The notes below the pieces were generated by a model. That model did not search any database. It had not been told where the DNA came from and was given only the letters and a program-made list of their open reading frames with translations. Positions 39,512 to 48,246 of a stretch of DNA of 64,000 bases are shown in pieces. The translations under genes and the position numbers were made by a program. Origin of the DNA: Acidobacteria bacterium Ga0077534 (lineage in GTDB: Bacteria; Acidobacteriota; Blastocatellia; Pyrinomonadales; Pyrinomonadaceae); contig LNEI01000025.1 of NCBI GenBank assembly GCA_001464455.1, positions 142,674-206,673 on the forward strand, given 5' to 3'. How positions within the stretch are numbered: position 1 is the stretch's first letter; each line of letters begins with the position of its first letter.

Positions 39512-41407
39512 ATGAAAGTCAAATACTTATTAGGCCTGTTGGTCCTTTTATGGTCGATCAACACATACTCACAGGATCTCTACATGCCGCGAAATGTTAA
39601 GGCTGCCTATAAGGCCGGCCTACGTTCAATGGACGGCAAGCCAAGCCCGAAGTACTTCCAGAACAAATCGATTCACAATATCAAGCTCTCCGTAAATCCG
39701 CCGAGTAAAAGTGTCTTTGGTTCACAAGAAATCGTGTACAAGAACAACAGCCCAGCTCCGCTTGATCGACTCATTTTGAGACTCGAAATGAACGCCCACG
39801 CACCGGAATCTGCTCGTGAAAAGAACGTCGACACAAAACAACTTACTGCGGACGTTGTGATTGCCGAATTCACAGAAAATGGCGTGAGACGTCCATGGAA
39901 ACCGCTGGTCGACATTAAAGGATTGTCGCTTAACGCCATCAGTCTCGAGAAGCCGATTCCGCCCGGTGGTACGACGACGTTGTCATTCAAGTGGCACTAC
40001 GAACTTGCAGAAAGTCCCGATCGCGACGGTGCGATCGATTCCACAACCTTTTACATAGCCTACTTCTATCCGCGCGTCGCCGTTCTGAGCAATGTTGACG
40101 GATGGGATGCTGACCAGCATTTGCTGGGTGGCCACGAGTTTTTTGGCGATTTCAACGACTACAACGTAGAGGTCACGGTGCCGAAGAATTTCATTGTTTG
40201 GGGAACGGGAAACCTGACTAATGTTGACGAAGTTTTGCAGCCAAGGCATGCTGATCGACTCAAACGTTCGTTTACATCCGATGAGGTCATTAACGTCGCG
40301 TCGCTTGCCGAAGTAAAGGCTGGAACGGTAACGGCTCAAACGCCGACCGTGACTTGGAAGTGGAGATCAGAGAACGTTTCAGACGTCGTCTACGGACTCA
40401 GCGACCACTACATCTGGGACGCGAGCAGCCTCATTGTTGATAAGAAAACTGGTCGACGAGCCAGTACTCAGGCCGCATACGACGAGCCGTCGAAGAATTT
40501 CGCCAATATGGTGACCTATATCAAGTCCGCTCTTGACTATGCCTCGAACGATTGGCCGGGAATTCCCTATCCTTACCCTAAAATGACCATCTTCCGCGGA
40601 ACTGCCGATATGGAGGCTCCGATGATGGCAAATGATAGTTCTCAGGAGGAACCAAAGATGCAGCATTTCATTGCTGCGCACGAGATTCTGCATACCTATT
40701 TTCCGTTTTACATGGGAATTAACGAGCGTCGCTATTCATTTATGGAGGAAGGATGGACGACTGCATTCGAATACGGGTTTAACGTGAAACGATTTGGCAA
40801 GGAATTTGCTGATCCACTCTTCATTAAATACCGGGTCAACGGCTGGATCACTGGTACCGATTCTGCAACTGATCTGCCGATAATGACGCCTGAACACGCA
40901 TTTTCTGGGCTCGTGCCGGCATACGGAGACAACAAGTACGGCAAAGCTGCTCTCGGGTACCTAGCACTGAAAGAACTATTAGGAGATGCCGATTTTCGAA
41001 AAGGATTGCATGGCTTCATGAACGACTGGAACGGCAAGCATCCGATTCCGTGGGATATGTTCTTTTCGTTCAACACGCATACCGGCAGAGACCTTAATTG
41101 GTTCTGGAACGCATGGTTCTTTTCGAACGGCTATATAGACCACGCTATCACCCACGTTAAGGCTGAGAACGGCAGCACGATGGTGACCATTAAGAACATC
41201 GGAGGATTTCCCGCTCCGGCTGATCTTGTCGTGACTTTCAACGACGGTTCGACCGAGACGATCCGTCTGGGGCCGGATATCTGGCGAATGAACATGAAGG
41301 AAGCAAAAGTACGAATCGGCCAGTCCAAGGCCGTCAAGTCGATGGCGCTTAACGGTGGAATATTTTTGGATGCGAATCCGGCGGATAACAAGTGGGCTTC
41401 AAACTAG
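39512..41407 (+). CDS. Secreted M1-like metallopeptidase
   Basis: 631 aa with a typical signal peptide (about residues 1-20, ending INTYSQ). AGGTGA precedes the ATG. An N-terminal beta-domain (about 40-290) is followed by a gluzincin domain: HEILH at 390-394 provides two zinc ligands and the general base, Glu413 lies 19 residues after the second His (the third ligand in M1), and ADMEAPMM upstream stands in for the GxMEN exopeptidase motif, although the Asn is replaced. This fits an M1-type aminopeptidase or closely related endopeptidase acting in the periplasm or outside. It is the first gene of a tightly spaced set of four (gaps of 19-28 bp) that ends at the terminator near 44090. Confidence 0.88.
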   Translation: MKVKYLLGLLVLLWSINTYSQDLYMPRNVKAAYKAGLRSMDGKPSPKYFQNKSIHNIKLSVNPPSKSVFGSQEIVYKNNSPAPLDRLILRLEMNAHAPESAREKNVDTKQLTADVVIAEFTENGVRRPWKPLVDIKGLSLNAISLEKPIPPGGTTTLSFKWHYELAESPDRDGAIDSTTFYIAYFYPRVAVLSNVDGWDADQHLLGGHEFFGDFNDYNVEVTVPKNFIVWGTGNLTNVDEVLQPRHADRLKRSFTSDEVINVASLAEVKAGTVTAQTPTVTWKWRSENVSDVVYGLSDHYIWDASSLIVDKKTGRRASTQAAYDEPSKNFANMVTYIKSALDYASNDWPGIPYPYPKMTIFRGTADMEAPMMANDSSQEEPKMQHFIAAHEILHTYFPFYMGINERRYSFMEEGWTTAFEYGFNVKRFGKEFADPLFIKYRVNGWITGTDSATDLPIMTPEHAFSGLVPAYGDNKYGKAALGYLALKELLGDADFRKGLHGFMNDWNGKHPIPWDMFFSFNTHTGRDLNWFWNAWFFSNGYIDHAITHVKAENGSTMVTIKNIGGFPAPADLVVTFNDGSTETIRLGPDIWRMNMKEAKVRIGQSKAVKSMALNGGIFLDANPADNKWASN

Positions 41408-41435
41408 ACGAATAGCTGAAATGGAGATTGAGAAT

Positions 41436-42398
41436 ATGAAGAACAAATTATTAATAGTGGCCCTGACTGTCTTCTTTTCAGGGTGGGTCATGGCTCAGGG
41501 TACACCTTACAACGTTCAAGACCTGGTCGGAGCAAGGGCATCTTCGGGTGATTCCCAGCTTAGGAGCCGCGGATATTCCTTTGTAAAAACAACCACAGGC
41601 GGTGACGTCAAGTGGGCAAATTGGTGGAATAACGGGACCCGCATGTGTATCACGGTCGCAACGGTCAATGGAGTTTTCGACTCCATCATCAGCGGACCGG
41701 CCGAGGATTGTAACCGGAGTTCATCTTCTGGCAACAACGCCGGTTGGAACAGCGGCGGATGGAACAATAATAACAGTGGCAACAATGGCAATTGGGGATG
41801 GGGCGGTGGTAAGCCAAACAACGTGCCCGGACTGGGTAAACCCGGCGTGACGGTCTATGACGATCGAAATTTTCGAGGCACTTCTCAATCGTTTGGCGTA
41901 GGACGATACCTAAATAACGCCGGGCAGTTGGGGGCTCTGCGAAATGACGAGGCGTCCTCTGTCTTAGTTCTCAACGGATATAAAGTGCGGTTCTGCGAGG
42001 GCGAAGGCAGCGGAAATGGCAGCGGCAAATGTGATGAATACGGTACAGGAAGGTACAATCTGCGGCTCAACGATGAGGCGTCCTACATAGAAGTAACGAG
42101 GGCGTACGGCGGCGGCAATTGGGGAAACAACAACAGCGGTCATTGGGGAAACAATAGTGGTGGTGGCAACTGGAACGGGGCGGCAGCAGAGATCAACGAT
42201 CTCGCTGGACTCGGAACACTTACAGGTAACGCGCGGCTGATATCCCGTGGATTTCGTCTGGTCGACACGATGCGTCAGGGCGGGACGACCTATACCATCT
42301 GGTGGAGATCGAACAGCAACCAATGCGTGCAGGTAACAGTCGCCAGCGGTCGTTACGATTCTGTCAACGACATAGGAAGCCATCCTCGCTGCCGGTAA
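41436..42398 (+). CDS. Secreted protein with beta/gamma-crystallin domain between two copies of an unnamed Cys-pair domain
   Basis: 320 aa. The ATG at 41436 was chosen because GGAG lies 9 nt upstream and a clean signal peptide follows (ending GWVMAQ); the open frame extends further back into the preceding gene. Residues about 25-92 and 250-320 carry the small domain described for the protein at 44137 (DLVGARASSGD ... RGY ... WW ... C..VATV.G ... DC). The middle (about 135-225) is a beta/gamma-crystallin-like Ca-binding or I36-inhibitor-like fold (VTVYDDRNFRG, SFGVGRY, NDEASSV). The modules are joined by Gly/Asn/Trp-rich low-complexity linkers. It is extracellular; a structural or protease-inhibiting role is possible given the M1 peptidase gene just upstream (inference). 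Confidence 0.82.
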   Translation: MKNKLLIVALTVFFSGWVMAQGTPYNVQDLVGARASSGDSQLRSRGYSFVKTTTGGDVKWANWWNNGTRMCITVATVNGVFDSIISGPAEDCNRSSSSGNNAGWNSGGWNNNNSGNNGNWGWGGGKPNNVPGLGKPGVTVYDDRNFRGTSQSFGVGRYLNNAGQLGALRNDEASSVLVLNGYKVRFCEGEGSGNGSGKCDEYGTGRYNLRLNDEASYIEVTRAYGGGNWGNNNSGHWGNNSGGGNWNGAAAEINDLAGLGTLTGNARLISRGFRLVDTMRQGGTTYTIWWRSNSNQCVQVTVASGRYDSVNDIGSHPRCR

Positions 42399-42425
42399 TC
42401 GCCCAACATATTAGGAGAGATCGAA

Positions 42426-43100
42426 ATGGAAATGCTTAGAAGAGTCATTGCACTGAAGTTGGCGTCGGTCGTCATGCTTACCTCATTTGGGGTCATGCCG
42501 GTACTCGCACAGTCAAATTATATAACCTGCGGCAGCAACAACAATAACTACAATTATTGCCGTGTTAACACCGGAAATAATGTTCGTCTGGAACGAAAGC
42601 TCTCATTCTCCAGTTGCAACTATGGTTACGACTGGGGCTACGACGGGAGAGGTATTTGGGTCAACAACGGATGCCGGGCTGAATTCTCATACGGCGGCAG
42701 TTCGGGCAAAACGGCTGCGATCGCCGGAACGGCCGTACTTGGTGGGCTAGTCCTTGCAGCAGCTATCGCCGCAAAGAGAAAGAAGGATGCCGAGAAGAAA
42801 AGTGAAGAGGAAGAGTCTTCGAATAATGATAACTGGGACAGCGGTCATGAATATGTGCCGTCATATCTCGTTGGTGTATTTCGCGGTTGGAATCCGAACC
42901 TAAACGCATACTCTGACCTGACCGTCGGGCCTAGTGGGGTGATCTCGATCAGAAACTCAAATGGACGTTATGAGAATGGGCGTTATGACAACGGCTTCAT
43001 CAGGTTGCCTTGGGGAAGGTACGAGGTCGAACGAGACGGCGATGGATTTATGGCCCGTCAGAGCGATGGAACGGCGTACAGCTACGTTCGCATCAGGTAA
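42426..43100 (+). CDS. Exported DUF3011-like protein with membrane segment
   Basis: 224 aa; GGAGAG precedes the ATG. A signal peptide (ending PVLAQ) is followed by a DUF3011-like region (about residues 30-90; YITCGS, YCRV, WGYDGRGIWVNNGCRAEF), which has paired cysteines and is often found in bacterial envelope proteins of unknown function. A hydrophobic Ala-rich helix (about 97-115) and a highly charged Lys/Glu segment follow, then a short C-terminal beta-rich part. It sits third in the four-gene set beginning with the M1 peptidase, 27 bp after its neighbour. Confidence 0.75.
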   Translation: MEMLRRVIALKLASVVMLTSFGVMPVLAQSNYITCGSNNNNYNYCRVNTGNNVRLERKLSFSSCNYGYDWGYDGRGIWVNNGCRAEFSYGGSSGKTAAIAGTAVLGGLVLAAAIAAKRKKDAEKKSEEEESSNNDNWDSGHEYVPSYLVGVFRGWNPNLNAYSDLTVGPSGVISIRNSNGRYENGRYDNGFIRLPWGRYEVERDGDGFMARQSDGTAYSYVRIR

Positions 43101-43119
43101 CGGGCAGGAGATAAATGTA

Positions 43120-43995
43120 ATGAAAAGCATAATTAAAATTGAACGACTAGTTCTCCTCGTGGCTTTGGCTCTGCTTGCTGCTAACGGGGTGGAAGCTCAG
43201 AGAAAGGGAACCGGGAAGGCTACGCTGCCAAAGATGCCCGCACCAGCCGCTGCGGTGTTGGCGAACGAGGATACCCTAACGAACATCCGGCGGCGAAATA
43301 GGCTTGATGTCGGCCTCGCAAATTTCATCCCATGGGCCATGCACGACAAGAATGGGAACCTTATTGGCTTTAACGTAGAGGTGGCAAAGCGGCTAGCCTC
43401 TGATCTCGGCGTCCAGCTAAACATCATGCCGGCGGGTCATGTGTCGCTGCTTACCGATCTGACGAATAAGCGTTATGACATTTTAATCACGGGCATGTAC
43501 CCCACGCCCAGCCGAGCCCTTCTGGCTAATTTTTCCGATCCGTATTCGACATCAAAGATCGAATTGATAGCCAGCCGCGACAAGATGGTGCGAAAGGATG
43601 AGCGGAAGGATTTCGATGATGATTCGGTGACTATTGGCATTATTTCCGGATCAGTTTATGGGCTCCTTGCGATGACAGAATTTCCGAAGGCGAAAACTCA
43701 GCTGTTTGATGACGAAGCATCGATGATAGAAGCCGTAGCAAACGGAACAATATCGGCCGCGATAGCCTCAAAGCCGGGTCCAGAGTTCGCGGTTAAACAC
43801 TCGAACGGCAAGATATATCGTCCGTTCAGCAAACCGCTAGGTGAGTTGGACGAAGCGTTGGCCATCCGCAAGGGCGATGTCGATTTCCTCAACTACCTGA
43901 ACACGTGGATCCGATATTACGAGCGGAACGGCTGGCTTGAGAAACAGAGAGATTATTGGTTCGACGGAACGGACTGGAAGTCCCTTCTCGAATAG
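43120..43995 (+). CDS. Periplasmic solute-binding protein, family 3
   Basis: 291 aa from the ATG at 43120, preceded by GGAG at 9 nt and followed by a signal peptide ending GVEAQ; a longer upstream frame overlaps the previous gene and is not credible. The body matches bacterial extracellular solute-binding proteins of family 3: RNRLDVGLANFIPWA, GFNVEVAKRLASDLGV, YDILITGMYPTPSRA, SVTIGIISGSVYG, then DFLNYLNTWI near the end. Such proteins bind polar amino acids or similar small molecules. No ABC permease or ATPase gene is nearby, so it either works with transporters encoded elsewhere or serves as a sensor or scavenger. It is the last gene before the terminator at 44049-44091. Confidence 0.88.
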   Translation: MKSIIKIERLVLLVALALLAANGVEAQRKGTGKATLPKMPAPAAAVLANEDTLTNIRRRNRLDVGLANFIPWAMHDKNGNLIGFNVEVAKRLASDLGVQLNIMPAGHVSLLTDLTNKRYDILITGMYPTPSRALLANFSDPYSTSKIELIASRDKMVRKDERKDFDDDSVTIGIISGSVYGLLAMTEFPKAKTQLFDDEASMIEAVANGTISAAIASKPGPEFAVKHSNGKIYRPFSKPLGELDEALAIRKGDVDFLNYLNTWIRYYERNGWLEKQRDYWFDGTDWKSLLE

Positions 43996-44048
43996 CGGGA
44001 GGTCGTCACGAACTGCGGATCTCTGCGGTATTCCCGCTAGGATTCATG

Positions 44049-44091
44049 GGCGGCTATTTCCGATCACTGGTCGTTAATAGCCGCCGTTTTT
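44049..44091 (+). terminator. Rho-independent terminator of the M1-peptidase gene set
   Basis: GGCGGCTATT (44049-44058) pairs with AATAGCCGCC (44076-44085) around a 17-nt loop, followed by GTTTTT. Confidence 0.75.
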
Positions 44092-44136
44092 GACCGCTCT
44101 TGCGTCAAAAAAACACAGACTTTTTAGGAGAATATT

Positions 44137-44910
44137 ATGAAACTACGATTTTTACTATTGTTTACCGCCATTCTTTTTGGCATCGGCAGTGTGCAGGCCC
44201 AAGACACCCCGAACGAACTTAGAAGTGTTGTCGGAGCCCGCGCATCGAGCGGGGAATCAACGCTTCAGCGTTTGGGCTATAAATTTGTGAAGACGACCGA
44301 AGGTGAAGATCGGAAATGGTCTAACTGGTGGAAGGCTTCCTCGCGAACCTGCGTTACCGTCGCAACGGTTGAGGGCCGGTACAATTCGATCGTTACGGCT
44401 CCCGTTCCGGACTGTGAGAAGGGCGGCGGTTCAGATTCGACCTCCGGAGGGGGATCGGAACAGTTCGAGGACTTGGTGGGAGTTCGTGCTTCCAGCGGGG
44501 AATCGGTACTAAAGAGCCGCGGATTTAAGTCTGTGAAAACGGTCAAACAAGACGGCACAATTTACTCAAATTGGTGGAAGGCGTCGAGCAGGACTTGTTT
44601 GACCGTTGCCACGGTCGACGGCCGATATAATTCGATCATTTCCGGTCCGGAGGCGGACTGCACCTCGGGCAGCGGGTCTTCAACAGGTGGATCTTCACAG
44701 GTTGACTTACGAGATCTCGTCGGTGCGAGAGCCGCAGGTGCCGAAACTGAAATGCAGTCTCGTGGATTCCGCAACGTCAAGAGCCGACGGGCTGGCTCGA
44801 CGAGTTATACATACTGGAAGAACGATGACACGGCACAATGCGTTCAAGTTGCGGTCAGGAATGGCAAGGTAGGATCCATTATTCGCAGCAGCGCAAATAA
44901 CTGTAAGTGA
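44137..44910 (+). CDS. Secreted protein made of three copies of an unnamed two-cysteine domain
   Basis: 257 aa; AGGAG lies 7 nt before the ATG and the signal peptide ends SVQAQ. The mature protein is three tandem domains (about residues 27-92, 108-176 and 191-257) joined by Gly/Ser linkers. Each has the pattern (D/V)LVGARASSGE, then RG(Y/F).xVK, WSNWW, two cysteines about 20-25 residues apart (SRTC.TVATV and DC at the end), and GRYNSI. The paired Cys suggest a disulfide-stabilised small extracellular fold. Two further copies occur in the protein at 41436. I do not recognise the family. The gene has its own promoter region downstream of a terminator but belongs to the same functional neighbourhood. 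Confidence 0.8.
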   Translation: MKLRFLLLFTAILFGIGSVQAQDTPNELRSVVGARASSGESTLQRLGYKFVKTTEGEDRKWSNWWKASSRTCVTVATVEGRYNSIVTAPVPDCEKGGGSDSTSGGGSEQFEDLVGVRASSGESVLKSRGFKSVKTVKQDGTIYSNWWKASSRTCLTVATVDGRYNSIISGPEADCTSGSGSSTGGSSQVDLRDLVGARAAGAETEMQSRGFRNVKSRRAGSTSYTYWKNDDTAQCVQVAVRNGKVGSIIRSSANNCK

Positions 44911-44920
44911 CCTAAGTGTA

Positions 44921-44941
44921 GCCCGGGCATAATGCCCGGGC
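44921..44941. repeat. Short GC-rich palindrome
   Basis: GCCCGGGCAT and ATGCCCGGGC are separated by one base, shortly after the stop of the three-domain protein. No T-run follows; it may be a weak terminator or a single dispersed palindrome. Confidence 0.5.
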
Positions 44942-44974
44942 CCTCACCTTAAATTTCTGGAAGTAGAGGACCTT

Positions 44975-45757
44975 ATGAATAGACGGTTTGTTATCTCTCT
45001 CGTCGTACTAGTTATTTATCTAGCGATAATATTGCTCGGGGCAAAGCTCGAGATAGGCGACGGAACCATGAGCCAGTCTGAGATGGTTAGCGGCCGGATC
45101 TCGATCAGCTTGATCATTGGTTTTGTGTTTTTGGTCGGAGCAGTTGGCATCTTCGGGTGGCGTTCCGATTCGGGTCTTACTCCCATCCGAAGTACAAAAA
45201 GCCTGTTGATCCTCTGGCTTCCTAGTCTATTTATTTTGGGCTTCTTTTCGCTTGGATTATTGCTGGGTTATCCTCCGCTCCAGGCAATTATTTTTGTGGG
45301 GATAAATACGCTGCTCGTTGGCATCTCCGAGGAACTTGCGTTCCGAGGCATCTTGTTTAGTGGTGCCCGATCGGCACTACGGCCCATTGGAGCGATCACG
45401 ATCACGTCCATCATATTTGGCGCCGTACATGTGCTCAATGGGGTTACCACGGGCGAGTGGGGCTCGGCTGCTGTGCAGGCCGTTGCGGCCGGAATGTCAG
45501 GTCTTTTGTTCATCGCAATTCTTATCCGAACAGGCTCCATAATACCGGCAATGATCGTTCACTGGCTGTGGGATTTTGGTATTTTCACGGTTAGCTCGCG
45601 GAATGGACACAATGCAACACCGTCAGAAACCGCTGAGCCAACCGTGATTTCGTTTATGCTGCCGATCCTGTTCGTTTTGCCAAATTTTCTGTACGCACTT
45701 TGGTTGCTTCGCGGCGTTGGCTCAAAGACCAGCGAGGAGTTGTTGGACCGATCCTAG
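44975..45757 (+). CDS. CPBP-family intramembrane metalloprotease
   Basis: 260 aa with about seven hydrophobic helices. The three family motifs are intact: EELAFRG (Glu119, Glu120 and Arg124), an F-x3-H helix (IIFGAVHVL), and H-x3-D near the end (HWLWDFG). Members are membrane-embedded proteases related to CAAX-processing Rce1; in bacteria some process peptides or confer self-immunity to bacteriocins, but the substrate here cannot be read. A purine-rich AGAGGA site precedes the ATG. It may be co-transcribed with the PliI-like lipoprotein that starts 64 bp downstream. Confidence 0.9.
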   Translation: MNRRFVISLVVLVIYLAIILLGAKLEIGDGTMSQSEMVSGRISISLIIGFVFLVGAVGIFGWRSDSGLTPIRSTKSLLILWLPSLFILGFFSLGLLLGYPPLQAIIFVGINTLLVGISEELAFRGILFSGARSALRPIGAITITSIIFGAVHVLNGVTTGEWGSAAVQAVAAGMSGLLFIAILIRTGSIIPAMIVHWLWDFGIFTVSSRNGHNATPSETAEPTVISFMLPILFVLPNFLYALWLLRGVGSKTSEELLDRS

Positions 45758-45820
45758 ACGCTCCAGAGATCGCACTATCTATCGGCCAGTGTGGGGACGA
45801 CCTCCGCACAATTCAACAAA

Positions 45821-46498
45821 ATGATGAAAAAGTACTCAAAAATAGGTGCTGTCTTCTCAATCGGATCGTTCTTGGCCGGATGTGGTTCGACGGTTCCCGC
45901 GAATAGCCCCACGAATACAGCTAACACCGCGCAGATCAACGCTAACCGCATGGTGAATTCGTCGAGTACGACAAACGTGAACGCTTCGATTGCGACGAAG
46001 TCTTTTTCCAAGACCATGGAACTTCACGGCATCAAGTTTGTCGTCGAAAGCCCTAATTTGGCAGCAGGCAATACCGTCAGAATAACACCGTCGGGCCTCG
46101 AAGTTTCGAATGAGGTCCAAACCAAATCCGTCAGCGGTGAGGTCTACGGTGCTGAGATCAGCGATCTCAATGTCGATCAATCGCCTGAGGTCTATATCTA
46201 CACTCGCGAAACCGGAAATAACAATAAGACGAGGTTGATCGCATACTCGGCGAACAAAAAGAAATCGTTGAGTGAGATAAATATCCCGGCTTATGATCCG
46301 AGCTCAAAAGACCTCGTCGGGTTCAAGGGCGGCGATGAATTTGCGGTCGTTGAGAACTCGCTTGTACGGAGATTCCCGGTATATGAAGGTGCTTCAGCGG
46401 ATGCGAAGAAGACCGGGAAGACCCGTCAGATCCATTACAAACTCAAGCCCGGAGAGGCGTCGTGGCAGCTAATTGTAGACAAAGTAACAGAGTTTTAA
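45821..46498 (+). CDS. PliI-like lysozyme-inhibitor lipoprotein
   Basis: 225 aa from the ATG at 45821; a GTG ten codons earlier keeps the frame open but would bury the signal. The lipobox FLAGC (about residues 18-22) predicts lipid attachment. A Thr/Asn/Ser-rich tether follows, then a globular region (about 70-225) resembling inhibitors of I-type (invertebrate) lysozyme: LHGIKFVVESPNLAAGN, GAEISDLNVDQSPEVYIY and a C-terminal Lys-rich YKLKPGE. Family members protect Gram-negative cell walls against animal lysozymes; in a soil or water bacterium the relevant enemy could be an invertebrate or amoebal grazer, or the domain could serve another purpose. The assignment is by pattern and is good but not certain. 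Confidence 0.75.
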   Translation: MMKKYSKIGAVFSIGSFLAGCGSTVPANSPTNTANTAQINANRMVNSSSTTNVNASIATKSFSKTMELHGIKFVVESPNLAAGNTVRITPSGLEVSNEVQTKSVSGEVYGAEISDLNVDQSPEVYIYTRETGNNNKTRLIAYSANKKKSLSEINIPAYDPSSKDLVGFKGGDEFAVVENSLVRRFPVYEGASADAKKTGKTRQIHYKLKPGEASWQLIVDKVTEF

Positions 46499-46573
46499 CC
46501 TATCGGGCCGAGTTTCGTAGGTTGTCTTGTGACCAAAGTGGAGAAGTAGAATCCCATCAGTATAAGAAGCAAT

Positions 46574-48208
46574 ATGAATGTAAGTTCTTTTCGGTCGAAC
46601 CTCATAAAACGCTCAGTTCTTGGCTTGGCCCTACTGACTGTTTTTGTTGTAAACATTCCTGCCCAAAGCGGCCTATCTAAGAATGAAAAGGATCTAACCA
46701 AAGCGATCAAGCTTAGAACCATCGAGCGCATTACGCGTGAGCTGTCAGATGACAGGTTCGAAGGCCGGGGCACGCTCCAGCGCGGCGGCGATATGGCTGC
46801 GAGCTGGATCGCGGATCAAATGAGGGCGATTGGCCTCAAGCCCCTTGGTGACAATGGGACATATCTCCAATCTTTGCCTCTTGTAGAGACTGCTTTTACG
46901 GACGAGACCGAGGTCTTGCTAGATGGTGAAAAGCTTAACTACGGAAAGGATTGGAGTGCCGGATTGCTTCTAGCCGACATGAAGGGTGAGGGCAAGCTGG
47001 TCTTTGTCGGTCACGGAATGGTCTCTGATGAACTCGGCCGAAATGACCTTAAGGACGCTGATCTAAAGGGGAAGATCGCGGTGCTGATCGACGGGCCGCC
47101 GCTAAAGTACACGGCCGAACAATGGAAGGAGATCACAGACAAGACCTCTGCGATCCCGCTTCTTATTCAGCGCGGAGCCGTCGGGGTTCTTTTGGTTGGT
47201 AACGGCCGCGAATTGTACAAGCACGATTTTATCGTTGATCAGACCGCGCGACGAAACATTTCGACTATCGATAAAGCAAGAGAGAGGTTTCCTCTGCCTC
47301 TTATGTTTCTCGGCGAAGCGGCGGGAGCCAAGCTATTTGCCGGATCCGGGATGACTATGGCCGAGGCGATGGATGACGCGTCGGATCTTGAGTTTCTGCC
47401 GATGGATCTCAAGCCGACAATAAAGATCAACCTGAAGGCAAAGCAGACCCAAGCGAACTCTAAGAATGTGGTCGGGTATCTCGAAGGATCCGACCCAATT
47501 CTCAAGAGCGAAGCAGTTGTATTTACCGCTCATTATGATGGATTTGGGCTGCTCAACGGCAAGATCTACAATGCCGCTGCGGACAACGCCATCGGCAATG
47601 GCGAGATGCTGGCGGTTGCCGAGGCGTTCTCTAAGATGAGGGGCAAACCAAGGCGCTCGCTGATCTTTGTCTCTACTACGTCTGAAGAATATGGCCTTCT
47701 GGGTGGCTACCACTTTGCGCAGAATCCCAAATGGGACATAACCAAGATCGCCGCAAATCTAAACCTTGACGGTATTGGGACAGAGATAATGGGGCCGATC
47801 AAGAATATGGTTGCATTCGGTGCAGAATATTCCACGCTCGGCCAGATGTTCCACGATGTGGCACGTTCATACAAGATAACCCCGATGGACGATCCGATAC
47901 CCGAGCAGGGTGTTTTCGGCCGCTCGGACCACTATCCGTTCGTTACGCGAGGGGTTCCTGCACTTATGCTCGTTGGCTCTCCGGAATCTACAAAGCAGGG
48001 TTTCGTCAAACGCTTCAACGAGTTTGAGGAGACCAAGTATCACCAGCCGTCAGATGATGTTTACGCAAACTGGTATTGGCCCGGCGCCAAGACCGTCGCT
48101 GACATGATGGGAATTCTGGGATATCGAATCGCACAGGCGAATTCGATGCCCGCATGGCTGCGTGGTAATCCGTACTCGGACCTGAAGCGGGGTGACATCT
48201 TTAAGTAG
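46574..48208 (+). CDS. Secreted M28-family zinc peptidase with PA domain
   Basis: 544 aa with a signal peptide (about residues 10-32, ending NIPAQ). A protease-associated insert (about 130-255; LVFVGHGMVSDE, KGKIAVLIDGPP) precedes and interrupts the catalytic core. Metal and catalytic residues are recognisable: His320 in FTAHYDG, Asp337 in AADNAIGNGEM and Glu371/Glu372 in TTSEEYGLLGG. Downstream come NLDGIG and a final FGRSDHYPF that supplies the last His ligand. Members are aminopeptidases or carboxypeptidase-like enzymes with two zinc ions. It probably works in the periplasm on peptides, alongside the M1-like enzyme encoded 5 kb upstream. Confidence 0.92.
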   Translation: MNVSSFRSNLIKRSVLGLALLTVFVVNIPAQSGLSKNEKDLTKAIKLRTIERITRELSDDRFEGRGTLQRGGDMAASWIADQMRAIGLKPLGDNGTYLQSLPLVETAFTDETEVLLDGEKLNYGKDWSAGLLLADMKGEGKLVFVGHGMVSDELGRNDLKDADLKGKIAVLIDGPPLKYTAEQWKEITDKTSAIPLLIQRGAVGVLLVGNGRELYKHDFIVDQTARRNISTIDKARERFPLPLMFLGEAAGAKLFAGSGMTMAEAMDDASDLEFLPMDLKPTIKINLKAKQTQANSKNVVGYLEGSDPILKSEAVVFTAHYDGFGLLNGKIYNAAADNAIGNGEMLAVAEAFSKMRGKPRRSLIFVSTTSEEYGLLGGYHFAQNPKWDITKIAANLNLDGIGTEIMGPIKNMVAFGAEYSTLGQMFHDVARSYKITPMDDPIPEQGVFGRSDHYPFVTRGVPALMLVGSPESTKQGFVKRFNEFEETKYHQPSDDVYANWYWPGAKTVADMMGILGYRIAQANSMPAWLRGNPYSDLKRGDIFK

Positions 48209-48246
48209 AAATTGAGGCTATTTAGCCGAAAAAGGGAGTAATTGTT

